From Capnocytophaga periodontitidis (GTDB lineage Bacteria; Bacteroidota; Bacteroidia; Flavobacteriales; Flavobacteriaceae), in assembly GCF_016126015.1 (NCBI RefSeq), contig NZ_JAEFDB010000012.1, positions 1 to 64,000 on the forward strand: 64,000 nt of DNA, in the 5' to 3' direction. Below, piece by piece: positions 33,649 to 42,346 of this stretch. A program made the translations under genes and the position numbers. How positions within the stretch are numbered: position 1 is the first letter of the stretch; the number at the start of each line of letters is the position of its first letter. The notes beneath the pieces were generated by a model, which was not told the DNA's origin, ran no database searches, and saw only the letters and a list, made by a program, of their open reading frames with translations.

Positions 33649-34575
33649 ATGAATTATCAAAATGTAATTGATTTGCCTAATAACAATACTGTATTTTTGG
33701 TATGGGCATTTAAGAAGAATATAACAAAAAAACTGCTAAACAGCACTTTTGAAAAAGTATGTGGGTTAGTAGGCAACCTCAACAACTCAGTAGCCGACCG
33801 CTTTCCCGAAGGTCGTGCCAGTGTAACCATAGGCATTAGCCGCAGCGCGTGGCTTACTTTAGGGCTGCCAAAACCACTCCCCAAAGAACTCAAAGATTTT
33901 CAGCCTATCAAAGGGAGTAAACACACTGCTGTAGCCACCGAAGGCGACTTGCATTTTCATATCCGCGCACACAACCAAAGTTTGGCTTACGATATGGCAG
34001 CTGCCATTAGTGAGGTAATGCAACACATTGCCGACTGTATCGTAAACGTACAAGGGTTTAGATATTGGGATGGGCGCGCTATCATTGGTTTTGTAGACGG
34101 TACCGAAAACCCTCGTGGCGCAGAACGAGAACAGTTTGCGGTAGTAGGTGATGAAGACCCCGATTACCAAGGAGGAAGTTACCTATTCGTACAAAAATAC
34201 GTACACAATATGAACGCTTGGCGTGCGCTCCCCGTTAGCGAACAAGAAAAAGTAATAGGGCGTAGCAAAGAAATGGACATAGAAATGGACGAGGATACCA
34301 AGCCTACCAATGCACACTCAGCACTTGCCAATGTAGGCGATGATTTGAAAGTAGTGAGAGACAATATGCCTTTCCACGACCCCGTAAGTCACCAAATGGG
34401 CACTTACTTCATCTGCTATGCCAATACGTTTAGTACAGTAGAAAAGATGCTTACTAATATGTTTATAGGAAATCCCGCTGGCAATTACGACCGTCTATTA
34501 GATTTCAGCACTGCCGAAACAGGAACACTTTTCTTTGTACCATCTTTGGATATGTTAGACGAGTTTGCAGGATAA
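33649..34575 (+). CDS. Dyp-type haem peroxidase
   Basis: A 308-residue protein of normal length for the compact class of Dyp peroxidases. It shows the GxxDG signature (GFVDGTENPRGAE; Asp in the distal haem pocket), an upstream Arg/His-rich haem-side segment (HFHIRAHNQSLAYDM) and the downstream HDPVSHQMGTYFICYANTFSTVEKML segment in two parts. No twin-arginine signal is seen, so it is likely cytoplasmic, like YfeX. It would oxidise porphyrin- or dye-like substrates with peroxide. No neighbouring iron-uptake gene is present. Confidence 0.9.
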   Translation: MNYQNVIDLPNNNTVFLVWAFKKNITKKLLNSTFEKVCGLVGNLNNSVADRFPEGRASVTIGISRSAWLTLGLPKPLPKELKDFQPIKGSKHTAVATEGDLHFHIRAHNQSLAYDMAAAISEVMQHIADCIVNVQGFRYWDGRAIIGFVDGTENPRGAEREQFAVVGDEDPDYQGGSYLFVQKYVHNMNAWRALPVSEQEKVIGRSKEMDIEMDEDTKPTNAHSALANVGDDLKVVRDNMPFHDPVSHQMGTYFICYANTFSTVEKMLTNMFIGNPAGNYDRLLDFSTAETGTLFFVPSLDMLDEFAG

Positions 34576-34621
34576 AAGGAACTATATAACTAATTATCCT
34601 TAACAATATACCTAAAAAACT

Positions 34622-34837
34622 ATGAATATACTAGTACAACCTTTAAACACAGAAGAGCTACTTTTAGTGGAAGAATGGCTCAAGGAACAACAAATTTCTT
34701 TTGAAAGGAGTGAAACACATTTCACTGAAGCTCAATTATCTTCCGTAGAAAGAGGTATTGAACAAGCTAATAACGGATTGTTAAAACCTTATACTGAAGT
34801 TAGAAAAAAAGCGCGTGAAATAGTATGTGGAAATTAG
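34622..34837 (+). CDS. Small antitoxin-like protein
   Basis: A 71-residue acidic protein; its stop overlaps the start of the following ParE/RelE-type gene by 13 nt (ATG at 34825). Sequence (LVEEWLKEQQISFERSE ... LSSVERGIEQANNGLLKPYTEV) has the helix-rich make-up of the short antitoxins that precede ParE-like toxins in Bacteroidota. It should bind and neutralise the toxin and repress the operon. The antitoxin role is inferred from size, charge and partner. Confidence 0.7.
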   Translation: MNILVQPLNTEELLLVEEWLKEQQISFERSETHFTEAQLSSVERGIEQANNGLLKPYTEVRKKAREIVCGN

Positions 34838-35136
34838 AATGGACACCAGAAGCAGAAATGCAGTATTATGATATTTTGTCTTATTGGACAAACCATAATA
34901 AATCAAACTCTTATTCTATAAAAATTATGAATGAAGTGGAGAAAAGTGAGGATTTGCTTATATATAATCCCTTTATTGGACAAGAGCATTATTTGAGCAC
35001 TCCATATTTCAAGATAAGAAGTCTATTAGTTTTTAAAAACTTCTCTATTATTTACCGCATAACCGACAGAATTGAAATACTTTCTTTTTGGGATAATAGA
35101 AATGACCCTACAGAATTAGAAAGATTAACACTATGA
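34825..35136 (+). CDS. ParE/RelE-family toxin
   Basis: A 103-residue protein with the RelE/ParE fold pattern: WTPEAEMQYYDILSYWTNH at the front, a central IYNPFIGQEHY-type segment, and C-terminal strands FKNFSIIYRITDRIEILSFWDNRNDP, ending with the typical WDNRNDP. These proteins are ribosome-dependent RNases or gyrase poisons. It overlaps the antitoxin upstream and the outer-membrane receptor gene downstream (ATGA, 4 nt), so all three genes may share one transcript. Confidence 0.85.
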   Translation: MWKLEWTPEAEMQYYDILSYWTNHNKSNSYSIKIMNEVEKSEDLLIYNPFIGQEHYLSTPYFKIRSLLVFKNFSIIYRITDRIEILSFWDNRNDPTELERLTL

Positions 35137-37211
35137 AACTCCTTTTAAACACCTTACTATTAGTTTATTTTATGACCACTACAGCGCAAGAAGTAGTGCC
35201 TGAAACTCCTTTGGATACAATTGTGCTCAATGAGGTAATTGTAAAAGCACAGCGCAAAACACAGTATACCGATAAAGCGAGTTTTACCTTTGAGAAGAAA
35301 GCTGTGGAACAAGCACGTTATGCCAAAGACCTCTTGCGCAGTTTGCCTAACCTGCACCTCAATCCTGTAACCAACGAGATTGCTACCCTTAAAAGGGGTA
35401 CGCTCTTGGTATTGGTAAACGGTGTAGAGGCAACCGACCTGCAAATACGCGGTATTGCTCCTCAAAACGTAGCACGCATAGACTATTACGATATTCCGCC
35501 TGCGCGCTGGAGCAATAGAGCTGACACAGTGGTGGATATCATCACTCGTTCGGCTGAAGAGGGGTATTCAGTAGGGGTGGATGCACTTTCGGCTCTTACT
35601 ACGGGTTTTGTAGATGCTTCGGCTTATGGTAACTACACCAAAGGCAAACATACGTTGGGAGTGGAATACAAATTGGAGTTTCGCGATTACAACGACACAC
35701 ATTATGAAAAACACTCCGATTACGAACTATCGGGTGTCCGTTATGCAAACGACCAACAGTCAAAATCAGGGTTTAGCTATAATGCGCACAACGCCTCAGT
35801 GCGTTATAGCGCAGTAGTACCACAAAACTACAATTTTCAAGTTAAAGCCGAAATGGAACTTTTGAATCGCTCTGCACATAGCAATGGCGTAAATCTATTT
35901 ACACAAGGAACAACGGTTAGCCATCACACATTATCAGGTAAAAGTCACGACCACTGGTTGCGCCCCAAAGTAGACCTATACTTCTCTAAAAAATTAGGCA
36001 AACGTGATGAATTGAGCGTGAACGTCGTAGGGAGTTATTACAACACTACCAAAGAAAACCTCTCAAAGGAATGGGAGACCTCAACTGCACAAAATGTGTA
36101 CAACGATGATATGGATTTGAAAGTAAAACAACGCGGTTGGGTAGGTGAAGTAGCTCATACTCATCAGTTTACTATAGGCAAACTCAATTCGGGCTACCGC
36201 ATTAGCAGTACTTTTATCGACAATGATTTGCTTAACTTAGCAGGTACTTCGGCTTACAATGTTACCTATACCAATCAGTATTTGTACACCGAGTTTGTAG
36301 GCAAAAAGGCTAATTTTATGTACAGAGCCAGTGCTGGGCTTACCTACACCCATAACCGTAGTGCCGAAAATACTTTTACCGAATGGGTATTTACCCCAAA
36401 AGTAGTGTTGGGTTATGAACTCGCTAATAACCAGAGTTTGCGCCTCACAAGTTACTATGTACCCCGCAGTCCGCGTAGTGCAGAACTCAGTAGCAATATA
36501 GCACAGCAAGCGCCGAACATTTTGGAGACAGGAAATCCTTACTTAAAATCACAACATATATTTTGGACTGGACTCTCTTATGCTTTCAACAATGAGTACA
36601 CCGATTTTAACCTTCAACCCTTCTACAAAAACACCCAACGAGTAATTACTGATATTTATATCAAAGACCCCGTGCGCAATGGAATACTCAGCACTTATGA
36701 AAATAGTAAATATCACGAGGAATTTGGTTTTTCATTAGATGGCACTTTTAAACCATTAAGAAATGATTTATTTGTATTTTCAGCTAATATAGCCCCTACA
36801 CGTGAAACTTTGGTTACTGATGCTGGACTACGTGCCCGCAATGATTATATCGACAACAACCTATCACTTACTTTCACCTATAACGATTTGAGGATTGATT
36901 ACAGTTTCAATTTTCCTATTTATTACATAGATGGGAATACGATGAGCACTTATGAAAATAACAATGATATTTTTGTAGAATACCAGTTAGGTAATTGGAC
37001 ACTTAAAGGTGGCGTGTTTTGGTTAGGAATGCCTTCGGAATACAAAATGAAGAGCAGTTACGAAGGTTTGGTAAACCAACATAGCTATACCCACATAGAG
37101 AACAACCGCAATATGTTAGTCTTCGGTGTTAGCTACGATTTCTCTAAAGGAAAAAACAACTCTATAGACAAAAAACTCAATAATGATACCGCTCCTGCAG
37201 CACAGTTTTAA
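35133..37211 (+). CDS. TonB-dependent receptor-like outer-membrane protein
   Basis: A 692-residue protein with a signal peptide (MKLLLNTLLLVYFMTTTAQ), a plug-like domain (LNEVIVKAQRKTQYTDKASF, LLRSLPNLHLNP, LLVLVNGVEATDLQIRGI, VARIDYYDIPPARWSNRADTVVDI) and a large beta barrel ending FGVSYDF. It lacks the N-terminal carboxypeptidase-like domain of SusC proteins and is shorter, so it is a receptor of the outer-membrane-beta-barrel family with unknown cargo. No SusD partner. Its start overlaps the ParE-type toxin stop by 4 nt, an unusual partner for a receptor. Confidence 0.8.
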   Translation: MKLLLNTLLLVYFMTTTAQEVVPETPLDTIVLNEVIVKAQRKTQYTDKASFTFEKKAVEQARYAKDLLRSLPNLHLNPVTNEIATLKRGTLLVLVNGVEATDLQIRGIAPQNVARIDYYDIPPARWSNRADTVVDIITRSAEEGYSVGVDALSALTTGFVDASAYGNYTKGKHTLGVEYKLEFRDYNDTHYEKHSDYELSGVRYANDQQSKSGFSYNAHNASVRYSAVVPQNYNFQVKAEMELLNRSAHSNGVNLFTQGTTVSHHTLSGKSHDHWLRPKVDLYFSKKLGKRDELSVNVVGSYYNTTKENLSKEWETSTAQNVYNDDMDLKVKQRGWVGEVAHTHQFTIGKLNSGYRISSTFIDNDLLNLAGTSAYNVTYTNQYLYTEFVGKKANFMYRASAGLTYTHNRSAENTFTEWVFTPKVVLGYELANNQSLRLTSYYVPRSPRSAELSSNIAQQAPNILETGNPYLKSQHIFWTGLSYAFNNEYTDFNLQPFYKNTQRVITDIYIKDPVRNGILSTYENSKYHEEFGFSLDGTFKPLRNDLFVFSANIAPTRETLVTDAGLRARNDYIDNNLSLTFTYNDLRIDYSFNFPIYYIDGNTMSTYENNNDIFVEYQLGNWTLKGGVFWLGMPSEYKMKSSYEGLVNQHSYTHIENNRNMLVFGVSYDFSKGKNNSIDKKLNNDTAPAAQF

Positions 37212-37221
37212 CAATTAACAA

Positions 37222-40200
37222 ATGACTGAACCAGCAAATTATACCATTTACAACGCTTCAGCAGGCTCTGGAAAAACCTATAGCCTCGTAAAGGCTTACT
37301 TGCAAATTATCCTCAGCAGCAAATACCCCGATTTGTTTAGGCAATTGCTCGCTATTACTTTCACCAATAAGGCGGTCTTTGAAATGAAGAACCGCATCAT
37401 TGAGCTTTTAGGCGTATTCAGTGAGGACAAAATGCTCACCAATCCTCACCCTATGTTTAGCGAGTTAGCAAAGGATTTGAAGCTCCCCGATGAGGAACTG
37501 AGAATGCGTTCAGCTAAAACTTTGGAGCATATACTGCACAACTATGCGGCTTTTAATATCAGCACTATTGATGGCTTCAACCACCAACTGATACGCCGCT
37601 TTTCACACGATTTGCACCTCAATCCTTTCTTTGAAGTACAATTGGACAGCAAGGCTTTACTGGAGCGTGCGGTAGATAATTTGATGAGTAAAGCAGGAAA
37701 TGACACTGAACTCACCCAACTACTCATCGATTTTGCCAACGAAAAAATAGACGACGACAAGAATTGGGATACTACTAAAGAACTGCTTGACGTAGCCGAA
37801 ATGCTCACTAACGAAAACTATTACGAGCCTTTACAATTGCTGAAAGACAAGGAAATATCTGATTTTAAAGCCCTAAAAAACACCCTACTCACCCAGCGCA
37901 ACAATGCCTTAAAAACGATTAAAACTTCCGCCGATGACTTTATGCAACTGATGCGCAATAACAGTTTAGACAGAGGTGCTTTTAACAGAGGTTATTTATA
38001 CGATTTCTTCGATAAACTCACCGCCAACAACCCTAAGGAGCCCTCGTGGGGCGTTGGTTGGCAAAACAATCTATTACAAGGCGAACCACTTTATGCTAAT
38101 TCGGCAGCTAAGAAGTACGACACTGCCCTGATAGACAGTTTGCAAGATACGATTGCCAACCTGTTTTTGGCTATCAAAGAGGCTTTTGGCACCCTTGCTT
38201 TTGCTAACAACGCGCTGAGATATGTTGTGCCTTTGGCTTTGCTCAACCGCATACAAAAAGAAATAGAAAACATTAAAGAAGAAGAAAACATCTTGCCTAT
38301 ATGGGAGTTCAACGGGGTGATTTCTTCAGAACTCAGCAACCAGCCCGTACCTTTTATCTACGAGCGTATTGGCGAGAAATTCCGTCACTATTTCATCGAT
38401 GAGTTTCAAGATACCTCAGTGCTGCAATGGCAGAACTTTATACCGCTTATCCTCAATGCAGTACAAAGTGAGGTAAACAAACAACGCGGGTCGGTATTGC
38501 TTGTGGGTGATGCCAAACAATCGATTTATCGTTGGCGAGGAGGCAAGGCTGAACAGTTTATGAGTCTGTATAACAATGAAGTAAACCCTTTTCTCATCAA
38601 AGGAGAAGTAAAAGACCTCGACAAAAACTTCCGAAGTTTAGAAGCCATTATCGATTTCAACAACCTCTTTTTCAACTTTGCAGCAGACCTTTTCCAAAGT
38701 GAGACTTACAAAAACCTTTATAAAAACGCTGCACAAGAATATCCCAAAAACAAAAAAGAACAATCCTTACCCAAAGGTTATTTCAATCTCTCTTTTATCA
38801 CTACAGAAGAAGAGGATATGTTTACGGAAGAGGATAACAACAGTAATGCCGTTATACTCTCACCGCGCGAACACAGCTATTGTGAAGCCATTTTAGAGAA
38901 AATAGAACACGCTAACCGTGCAGGGGCTGCCGATAAGGATATTACTATATTGGTGCGCACTAACCGCGAAGGAGCTGCTGTTGCCTCTTTCCTTTCAGAA
39001 CACCAAAGAAATGTGATTTCCCCCGATTCGCTATTGCTGAAAAACGTCGCTTCAGTACAGTTTCTCGTCACCTTGCTACGTTTGCTCTACCACCCTGATA
39101 GTAAGGAAATCAAACTGCAATTACTCTTTGATTATTTGTGTTTTAAAGAAATTAAAGACCCTCATCTATTCCTCAGCAAATATGTAGAAGAACCCATAAA
39201 TACTTTCCTTGCCGATTTTCAGTTCTCTATAGAGCTGTTCAACCAATATTCTCTATACGAAGGAGTAGCTTTGGCGGTGAATTGTTTTGACCTCGCTCGT
39301 CCTTCCGATGCTTATCTCACACACTTTATGGATATTGTATTCGATTTCAAGAATGCGCGCAAAGGAGGCTTAGCCGATTTTTTAGAGTTCTGGGACGACC
39401 AGCAAGAAAAACTCAGCATCAGCTCACCCGAAGGATTAAACGCTATTACGGTGATGACGGTTCACAAGAGCAAAGGGCTTTCTGCCCCCGTGATTATCTA
39501 CGCTTTTGCCGATAGCAAACTCATTGATACTCACACTGAAAAACTTTGGTTTCCCGTAAACCACGAGCAGTTTAACGGTTTTGACTATCTGCTGGTAAAC
39601 AGCAATAAAAGTTTAGTGAACTACGACCCGCAAGCCGAAGAACTGATGACACAATTGCACGAACAAAACCTCCTCGACCAGCTAAATGTGCTATATGTAG
39701 CAATGACGCGCCCCGAATCGTTCCTTTATGTAATCACCTCACTCCCCAAAGGCAGTGCTGGAACGTATGGCACGCTCTTCAAAGAGTTTTTAGAAAAAAA
39801 CAAACAGTGGAATGAGAATGTAGTGGAATATACCTTTGGAAACCCTGTATTTCCTGAGAAGAAAGAGAATGCAGCAGCTGAAGAATCACCTATTCCTTTT
39901 CAAAAAGGTTGGCAGCAGCCGAACTACAAGATTGCGACGGGAGCTTCCCTGCTATGGGACACTCACCAACAAGAAGCCTTGGAACGCGGTAACCTCATTC
40001 ACGAGTTATTCTCAAAAATCACTTACGCCACCGACCTCGATACTGTACTCAACGATGCACTACAAGAGGGCACACTCACTGCCGAACAATACGAGTTATT
40101 GCACCCCCAAATGGCGCGATTGCTCAGCAACAGCACTTTAGCACCCTTCTTTAGCAAGGACTACGAATATTTTATGGAACGCGAGTTTATAGATGCTAAC

Positions 40201-40404
40201 GGCAACTATTTCCGTCCCGACCGACTTGCCTACAAACCCACCACTCGCGAAGTCTATATCATAGATTACAAAACCGGACAACCCAACGACCAATACCGCA
40301 CCCAACTACAGCACTACCAACAAAACCTAACAGCCATAGGCTGGCAAGTAAAAGGAAAATACTTAGTATATTTAGATTTGGGAAAAGTGGTAACTGAAAA
40401 GTGA
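37222..40404 (+). CDS. AddA/RecB-like UvrD-family helicase-nuclease
   Basis: A 1060-residue superfamily 1A helicase. Walker A is ASAGSGKT (10-17), Walker B IDEFQDT (about 391), motif III GDAKQSIYRWRGG, motif IV-V region MTVHKSKGLSAPVIIY. The C terminus carries a PD-(D/E)XK nuclease: GNLIHELFSKI, then Asp and DYKTGQP (about 1014), QLQHYQQNL. It should resect double-strand breaks as the AddA half of an AddAB-type complex. No AddB-like gene lies next to it, where it is often found in Bacteroidota. It starts 11 nt after the receptor gene. Confidence 0.88.
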   Translation: MTEPANYTIYNASAGSGKTYSLVKAYLQIILSSKYPDLFRQLLAITFTNKAVFEMKNRIIELLGVFSEDKMLTNPHPMFSELAKDLKLPDEELRMRSAKTLEHILHNYAAFNISTIDGFNHQLIRRFSHDLHLNPFFEVQLDSKALLERAVDNLMSKAGNDTELTQLLIDFANEKIDDDKNWDTTKELLDVAEMLTNENYYEPLQLLKDKEISDFKALKNTLLTQRNNALKTIKTSADDFMQLMRNNSLDRGAFNRGYLYDFFDKLTANNPKEPSWGVGWQNNLLQGEPLYANSAAKKYDTALIDSLQDTIANLFLAIKEAFGTLAFANNALRYVVPLALLNRIQKEIENIKEEENILPIWEFNGVISSELSNQPVPFIYERIGEKFRHYFIDEFQDTSVLQWQNFIPLILNAVQSEVNKQRGSVLLVGDAKQSIYRWRGGKAEQFMSLYNNEVNPFLIKGEVKDLDKNFRSLEAIIDFNNLFFNFAADLFQSETYKNLYKNAAQEYPKNKKEQSLPKGYFNLSFITTEEEDMFTEEDNNSNAVILSPREHSYCEAILEKIEHANRAGAADKDITILVRTNREGAAVASFLSEHQRNVISPDSLLLKNVASVQFLVTLLRLLYHPDSKEIKLQLLFDYLCFKEIKDPHLFLSKYVEEPINTFLADFQFSIELFNQYSLYEGVALAVNCFDLARPSDAYLTHFMDIVFDFKNARKGGLADFLEFWDDQQEKLSISSPEGLNAITVMTVHKSKGLSAPVIIYAFADSKLIDTHTEKLWFPVNHEQFNGFDYLLVNSNKSLVNYDPQAEELMTQLHEQNLLDQLNVLYVAMTRPESFLYVITSLPKGSAGTYGTLFKEFLEKNKQWNENVVEYTFGNPVFPEKKENAAAEESPIPFQKGWQQPNYKIATGASLLWDTHQQEALERGNLIHELFSKITYATDLDTVLNDALQEGTLTAEQYELLHPQMARLLSNSTLAPFFSKDYEYFMEREFIDANGNYFRPDRLAYKPTTREVYIIDYKTGQPNDQYRTQLQHYQQNLTAIGWQVKGKYLVYLDLGKVVTEK

Positions 40405-40405
40405 T

Positions 40406-40436
40406 TTTGTTGATTGGCAATTATTTCGTATTTTTG
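40406..40436 (+). promoter_or_regulatory. Promoter of the small antitoxin-like/GNAT pair
   Basis: TTTG (40406-40409), exactly 19 nt, TATTTTTG (40429-40436), a near-perfect Bacteroidota promoter 31 nt upstream of the ATG at 40468, starting at the end of the helicase gene. Confidence 0.75.
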
Positions 40437-40467
40437 CTAAAAATTCTAACCAATTATTATATAAAAG

Positions 40468-40653
40468 ATGGCAACAAGTATTCAACCTACTCCCACCTTA
40501 CTTGGAAAAGAAGCTGAAGCTTTTTGGGAGAAAATAGCTAATTACGACAATTATCTTAAAGAAAAAGGTATTGTTCTAAACCGTAAAAAAATAGAAGAAG
40601 AAGCCACACGTTTTAGAGAACTTTTTAAAAGAAAAGATAATGACAACAAATAA
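40468..40653 (+). CDS. Small protein upstream of a broken GNAT gene, antitoxin-like
   Basis: A 61-residue charged protein (GKEAEAFWEKIANYDNYLKEKG ... KKIEEEATRFRELFKRK in two parts) with a strong own promoter. Its last 14 nt overlap the start of a GNAT-type reading frame. Such pairs of a small protein and an acetyltransferase are a known toxin-antitoxin layout, so I read it as the antitoxin. Family not recognised. Confidence 0.6.
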   Translation: MATSIQPTPTLLGKEAEAFWEKIANYDNYLKEKGIVLNRKKIEEEATRFRELFKRKDNDNK

Positions 40654-40804
40654 CCCTGATAACGGCGGTATTTTGTTACTCACAGAAAACCATACCATTA
40701 AACCTTTCGATTGTGAAGATGATGATTTAAACGACTTTCTGTTTAATGAAGCTATACCATACACTAAAGAAATGCTTGCTACTACTTCGCCAAATGTTCC
40801 TTGA
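40640..40804 (+). pseudogene. Truncated GNAT acetyltransferase, decayed toxin
   Basis: The frame gives only 54 residues (HTIKPFDCEDDDLNDFLFNEA, described in halves; IPYTKEMLATTS then stop). This matches the first strand and helix of GNAT acetyltransferases of the type that usually continue for another 100 residues with the acetyl-CoA loop. Nothing of that part is visible downstream before the converging genes. It is either a remnant or cut by a nearby rearrangement. Confidence 0.6.
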
Positions 40805-40824
40805 TCTATTTATGATATTTTTTT

Positions 40825-41055
40825 CTAATGTACTTGTTTAATTCTTTCATTCGTTTTTTTTTCAATACCGAGTGCGGAAGCAAGACAATTAAGTAATTCT
40901 TCATATTTTTCTATATTTTCACCTTTTTCAACAAACTCTTTACCTTTTTCAACATATTTTTCCTCTTTATTTATCAGAGAGAAGAAAAGTTTTAATTCTG
41001 ACAACTCTTCTAATTGTTTAGCTCTCTCAGAACTAATATTATAAATCTCTTGCAA
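40825..41055 (-). CDS. Short helical protein in the same frame as the preceding gene
   Basis: The 76-residue frame can only start at a TTG (41055) and is rich in Glu/Lys coiled-coil heptads (LEELSELKLFFSLINKEEKY). No ATG is available, and its frame is continuous with the gene at 41074-41496 across a single TAA (FSP, stop, RFILESLQEIYN). It is therefore either a downstream piece of that gene created by a nonsense mutation or a short gene with a weak start. Function unknown. Confidence 0.35.
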   Translation of the reverse strand: MQEIYNISSERAKQLEELSELKLFFSLINKEEKYVEKGKEFVEKGENIEKYEELLNCLASALGIEKKTNERIKQVH

Positions 41056-41073
41056 ACTCTCTAGTATAAAACG

Positions 41074-41496
41074 TTAAGGAGAAAACTTACCTGCTTTAGC
41101 ACTTAACAGATTATCATCAAATTCTATTTCATTATATCTTAATGTTCCCATTGCATAACCATAAGGAATATTTAATTCTTTTTGTTCATAATTAGCAATA
41201 GCTCTCTCGCAAAGTTCATATTGAGCTTTTGAACCTTTAAACATATAAATCCACAACATAGAGAATATAGCACTAACAATGGATAGTGCTATACATAGTA
41301 TATTTGTTTTGAGTGAAAAACTCTCTCCTTGAAATAATTTATCCAATAGAAAACCATATCCAGTAAAACACAATATCAAAAAAGGTCCTAAAAATATACT
41401 TTTTTGCCACAGATTATTGAGTTCTAAATCTCTACATCTATAGAGATTTTCTAAGATCATTTTTTCTTTATCACTTAAATCTTTACTCATTTTCAA
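41074..41496 (-). CDS. Two-helix membrane protein, possibly RipA-like
   Basis: A 140-residue protein with a conserved-looking front (ENLYRCRDLELNNLWQKSIFL), two membrane segments (about 33-50 and 65-85) and a C-terminal soluble part ending AGKFSP. From memory the front half resembles the RipA-type octameric membrane proteins, but I am not sure. It sits downstream of the OmpA-like gene and a hairpin. The sequence may be shortened by an in-frame stop (see the neighbouring entry). Confidence 0.5.
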   Translation of the reverse strand: MKMSKDLSDKEKMILENLYRCRDLELNNLWQKSIFLGPFLILCFTGYGFLLDKLFQGESFSLKTNILCIALSIVSAIFSMLWIYMFKGSKAQYELCERAIANYEQKELNIPYGYAMGTLRYNEIEFDDNLLSAKAGKFSP

Positions 41497-41548
41497 ATCT
41501 TTTATAAATGATTATATGAAAAAAGTTTAAACACGTTTATGATAATGA

Positions 41549-41580
41549 TTTGTAGGAGCAAAATAATTTGCCCCTACAAA
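41549..41580. terminator. Hairpin after the OmpA-like gene
   Basis: TGTAGGAGCAAA and TTTGCCCCTACA form a 12-bp stem with one mismatch around ATAA. It lies 4-35 nt behind the stop of the minus-strand gene. The following bases are only moderately T-rich, so termination is likely but not certain. Confidence 0.5.
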
Positions 41581-41583
41581 AAA

Positions 41584-42336
41584 TTACTTCACTGACACAT
41601 TCACCCTTCTATTTTCTTCTCTAGTTTTATAAGGAGAATTGTTGTATTGACTCTCACCATACCATTTTATTTCTACTTTATCAGTAGGCACTCCTTCAGC
41701 AATAAGGCTGTTTTTGATGGTTTCAGCACGGTGTTCTGAAAGGCGATCATTGAGTTTATCGGTGCCTAAATCGCAAGTATAGCCCTCTACTAAAAGAACT
41801 GCCTCCTTGTTAGTTTGTAGGTAAGTTTTAGCAAACTCTTTTAGCAAATTTTGGGTTTCTTGTTTTAGGACATAAGAACCTTTTTCAAACAACATTCCAA
41901 TTGACGGAATAACTATTTGGGCACTCTTATTTGCCTCAGCATTTTTTAGATTTTCTTCCATTTGGCGTTTAAAAAAATCTATGTTATCTATTGTACCTCC
42001 TACATTAGTAAGCGGACTACTAATAGCTAAAGAAGTTTGCCAATTGAAGGCAGGTTCTTTTGGAGTTTGAGCATCTATATTATCATCAGCTTCTCCTACT
42101 CCTGCATAGTCATTAGAAATGTTAGGCTGTTCCTGTGTGTTAGTGTTCTGTTGGTTATTGTAATACCAATATCCTCCACTACCCAACAACGCTAGAGCTA
42201 TTAAAGATCCTGCTATTATTCCGCCTTTCTTTTTGCGATTACAATTTGCACATACAAACCCTTGTGAAGTTTGTTTTCCGTTTGACACCTGCTCATCTGG
42301 TATCATTTTAGAGCATTTAATACATTTTTCTGACAT
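41584..42336 (-). CDS. Zinc-ribbon, single-helix protein with OmpA-like C terminus
   Basis: A 250-residue protein with a four-Cys zinc ribbon at the N terminus (CIKCSKMI, then CANCNRKKKGG), a single transmembrane helix (about 39-58, AGSLIALALLGSGGYWYY), a linker, and an OmpA/MotB peptidoglycan-binding domain (VLLVEGYTCDLGTDKLNDRLS, then AETIKNSLIAEGVP and REENRRVNVSV). The ribbon should be cytoplasmic and the OmpA domain periplasmic. It is 10 nt behind the Imm11-like gene of the MORN/AHH toxin and may anchor the effector system to the cell wall; that link is positional. Confidence 0.75.
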   Translation of the reverse strand: MSEKCIKCSKMIPDEQVSNGKQTSQGFVCANCNRKKKGGIIAGSLIALALLGSGGYWYYNNQQNTNTQEQPNISNDYAGVGEADDNIDAQTPKEPAFNWQTSLAISSPLTNVGGTIDNIDFFKRQMEENLKNAEANKSAQIVIPSIGMLFEKGSYVLKQETQNLLKEFAKTYLQTNKEAVLLVEGYTCDLGTDKLNDRLSEHRAETIKNSLIAEGVPTDKVEIKWYGESQYNNSPYKTREENRRVNVSVK

Positions 42337-42346
42337 AATATTTAAG

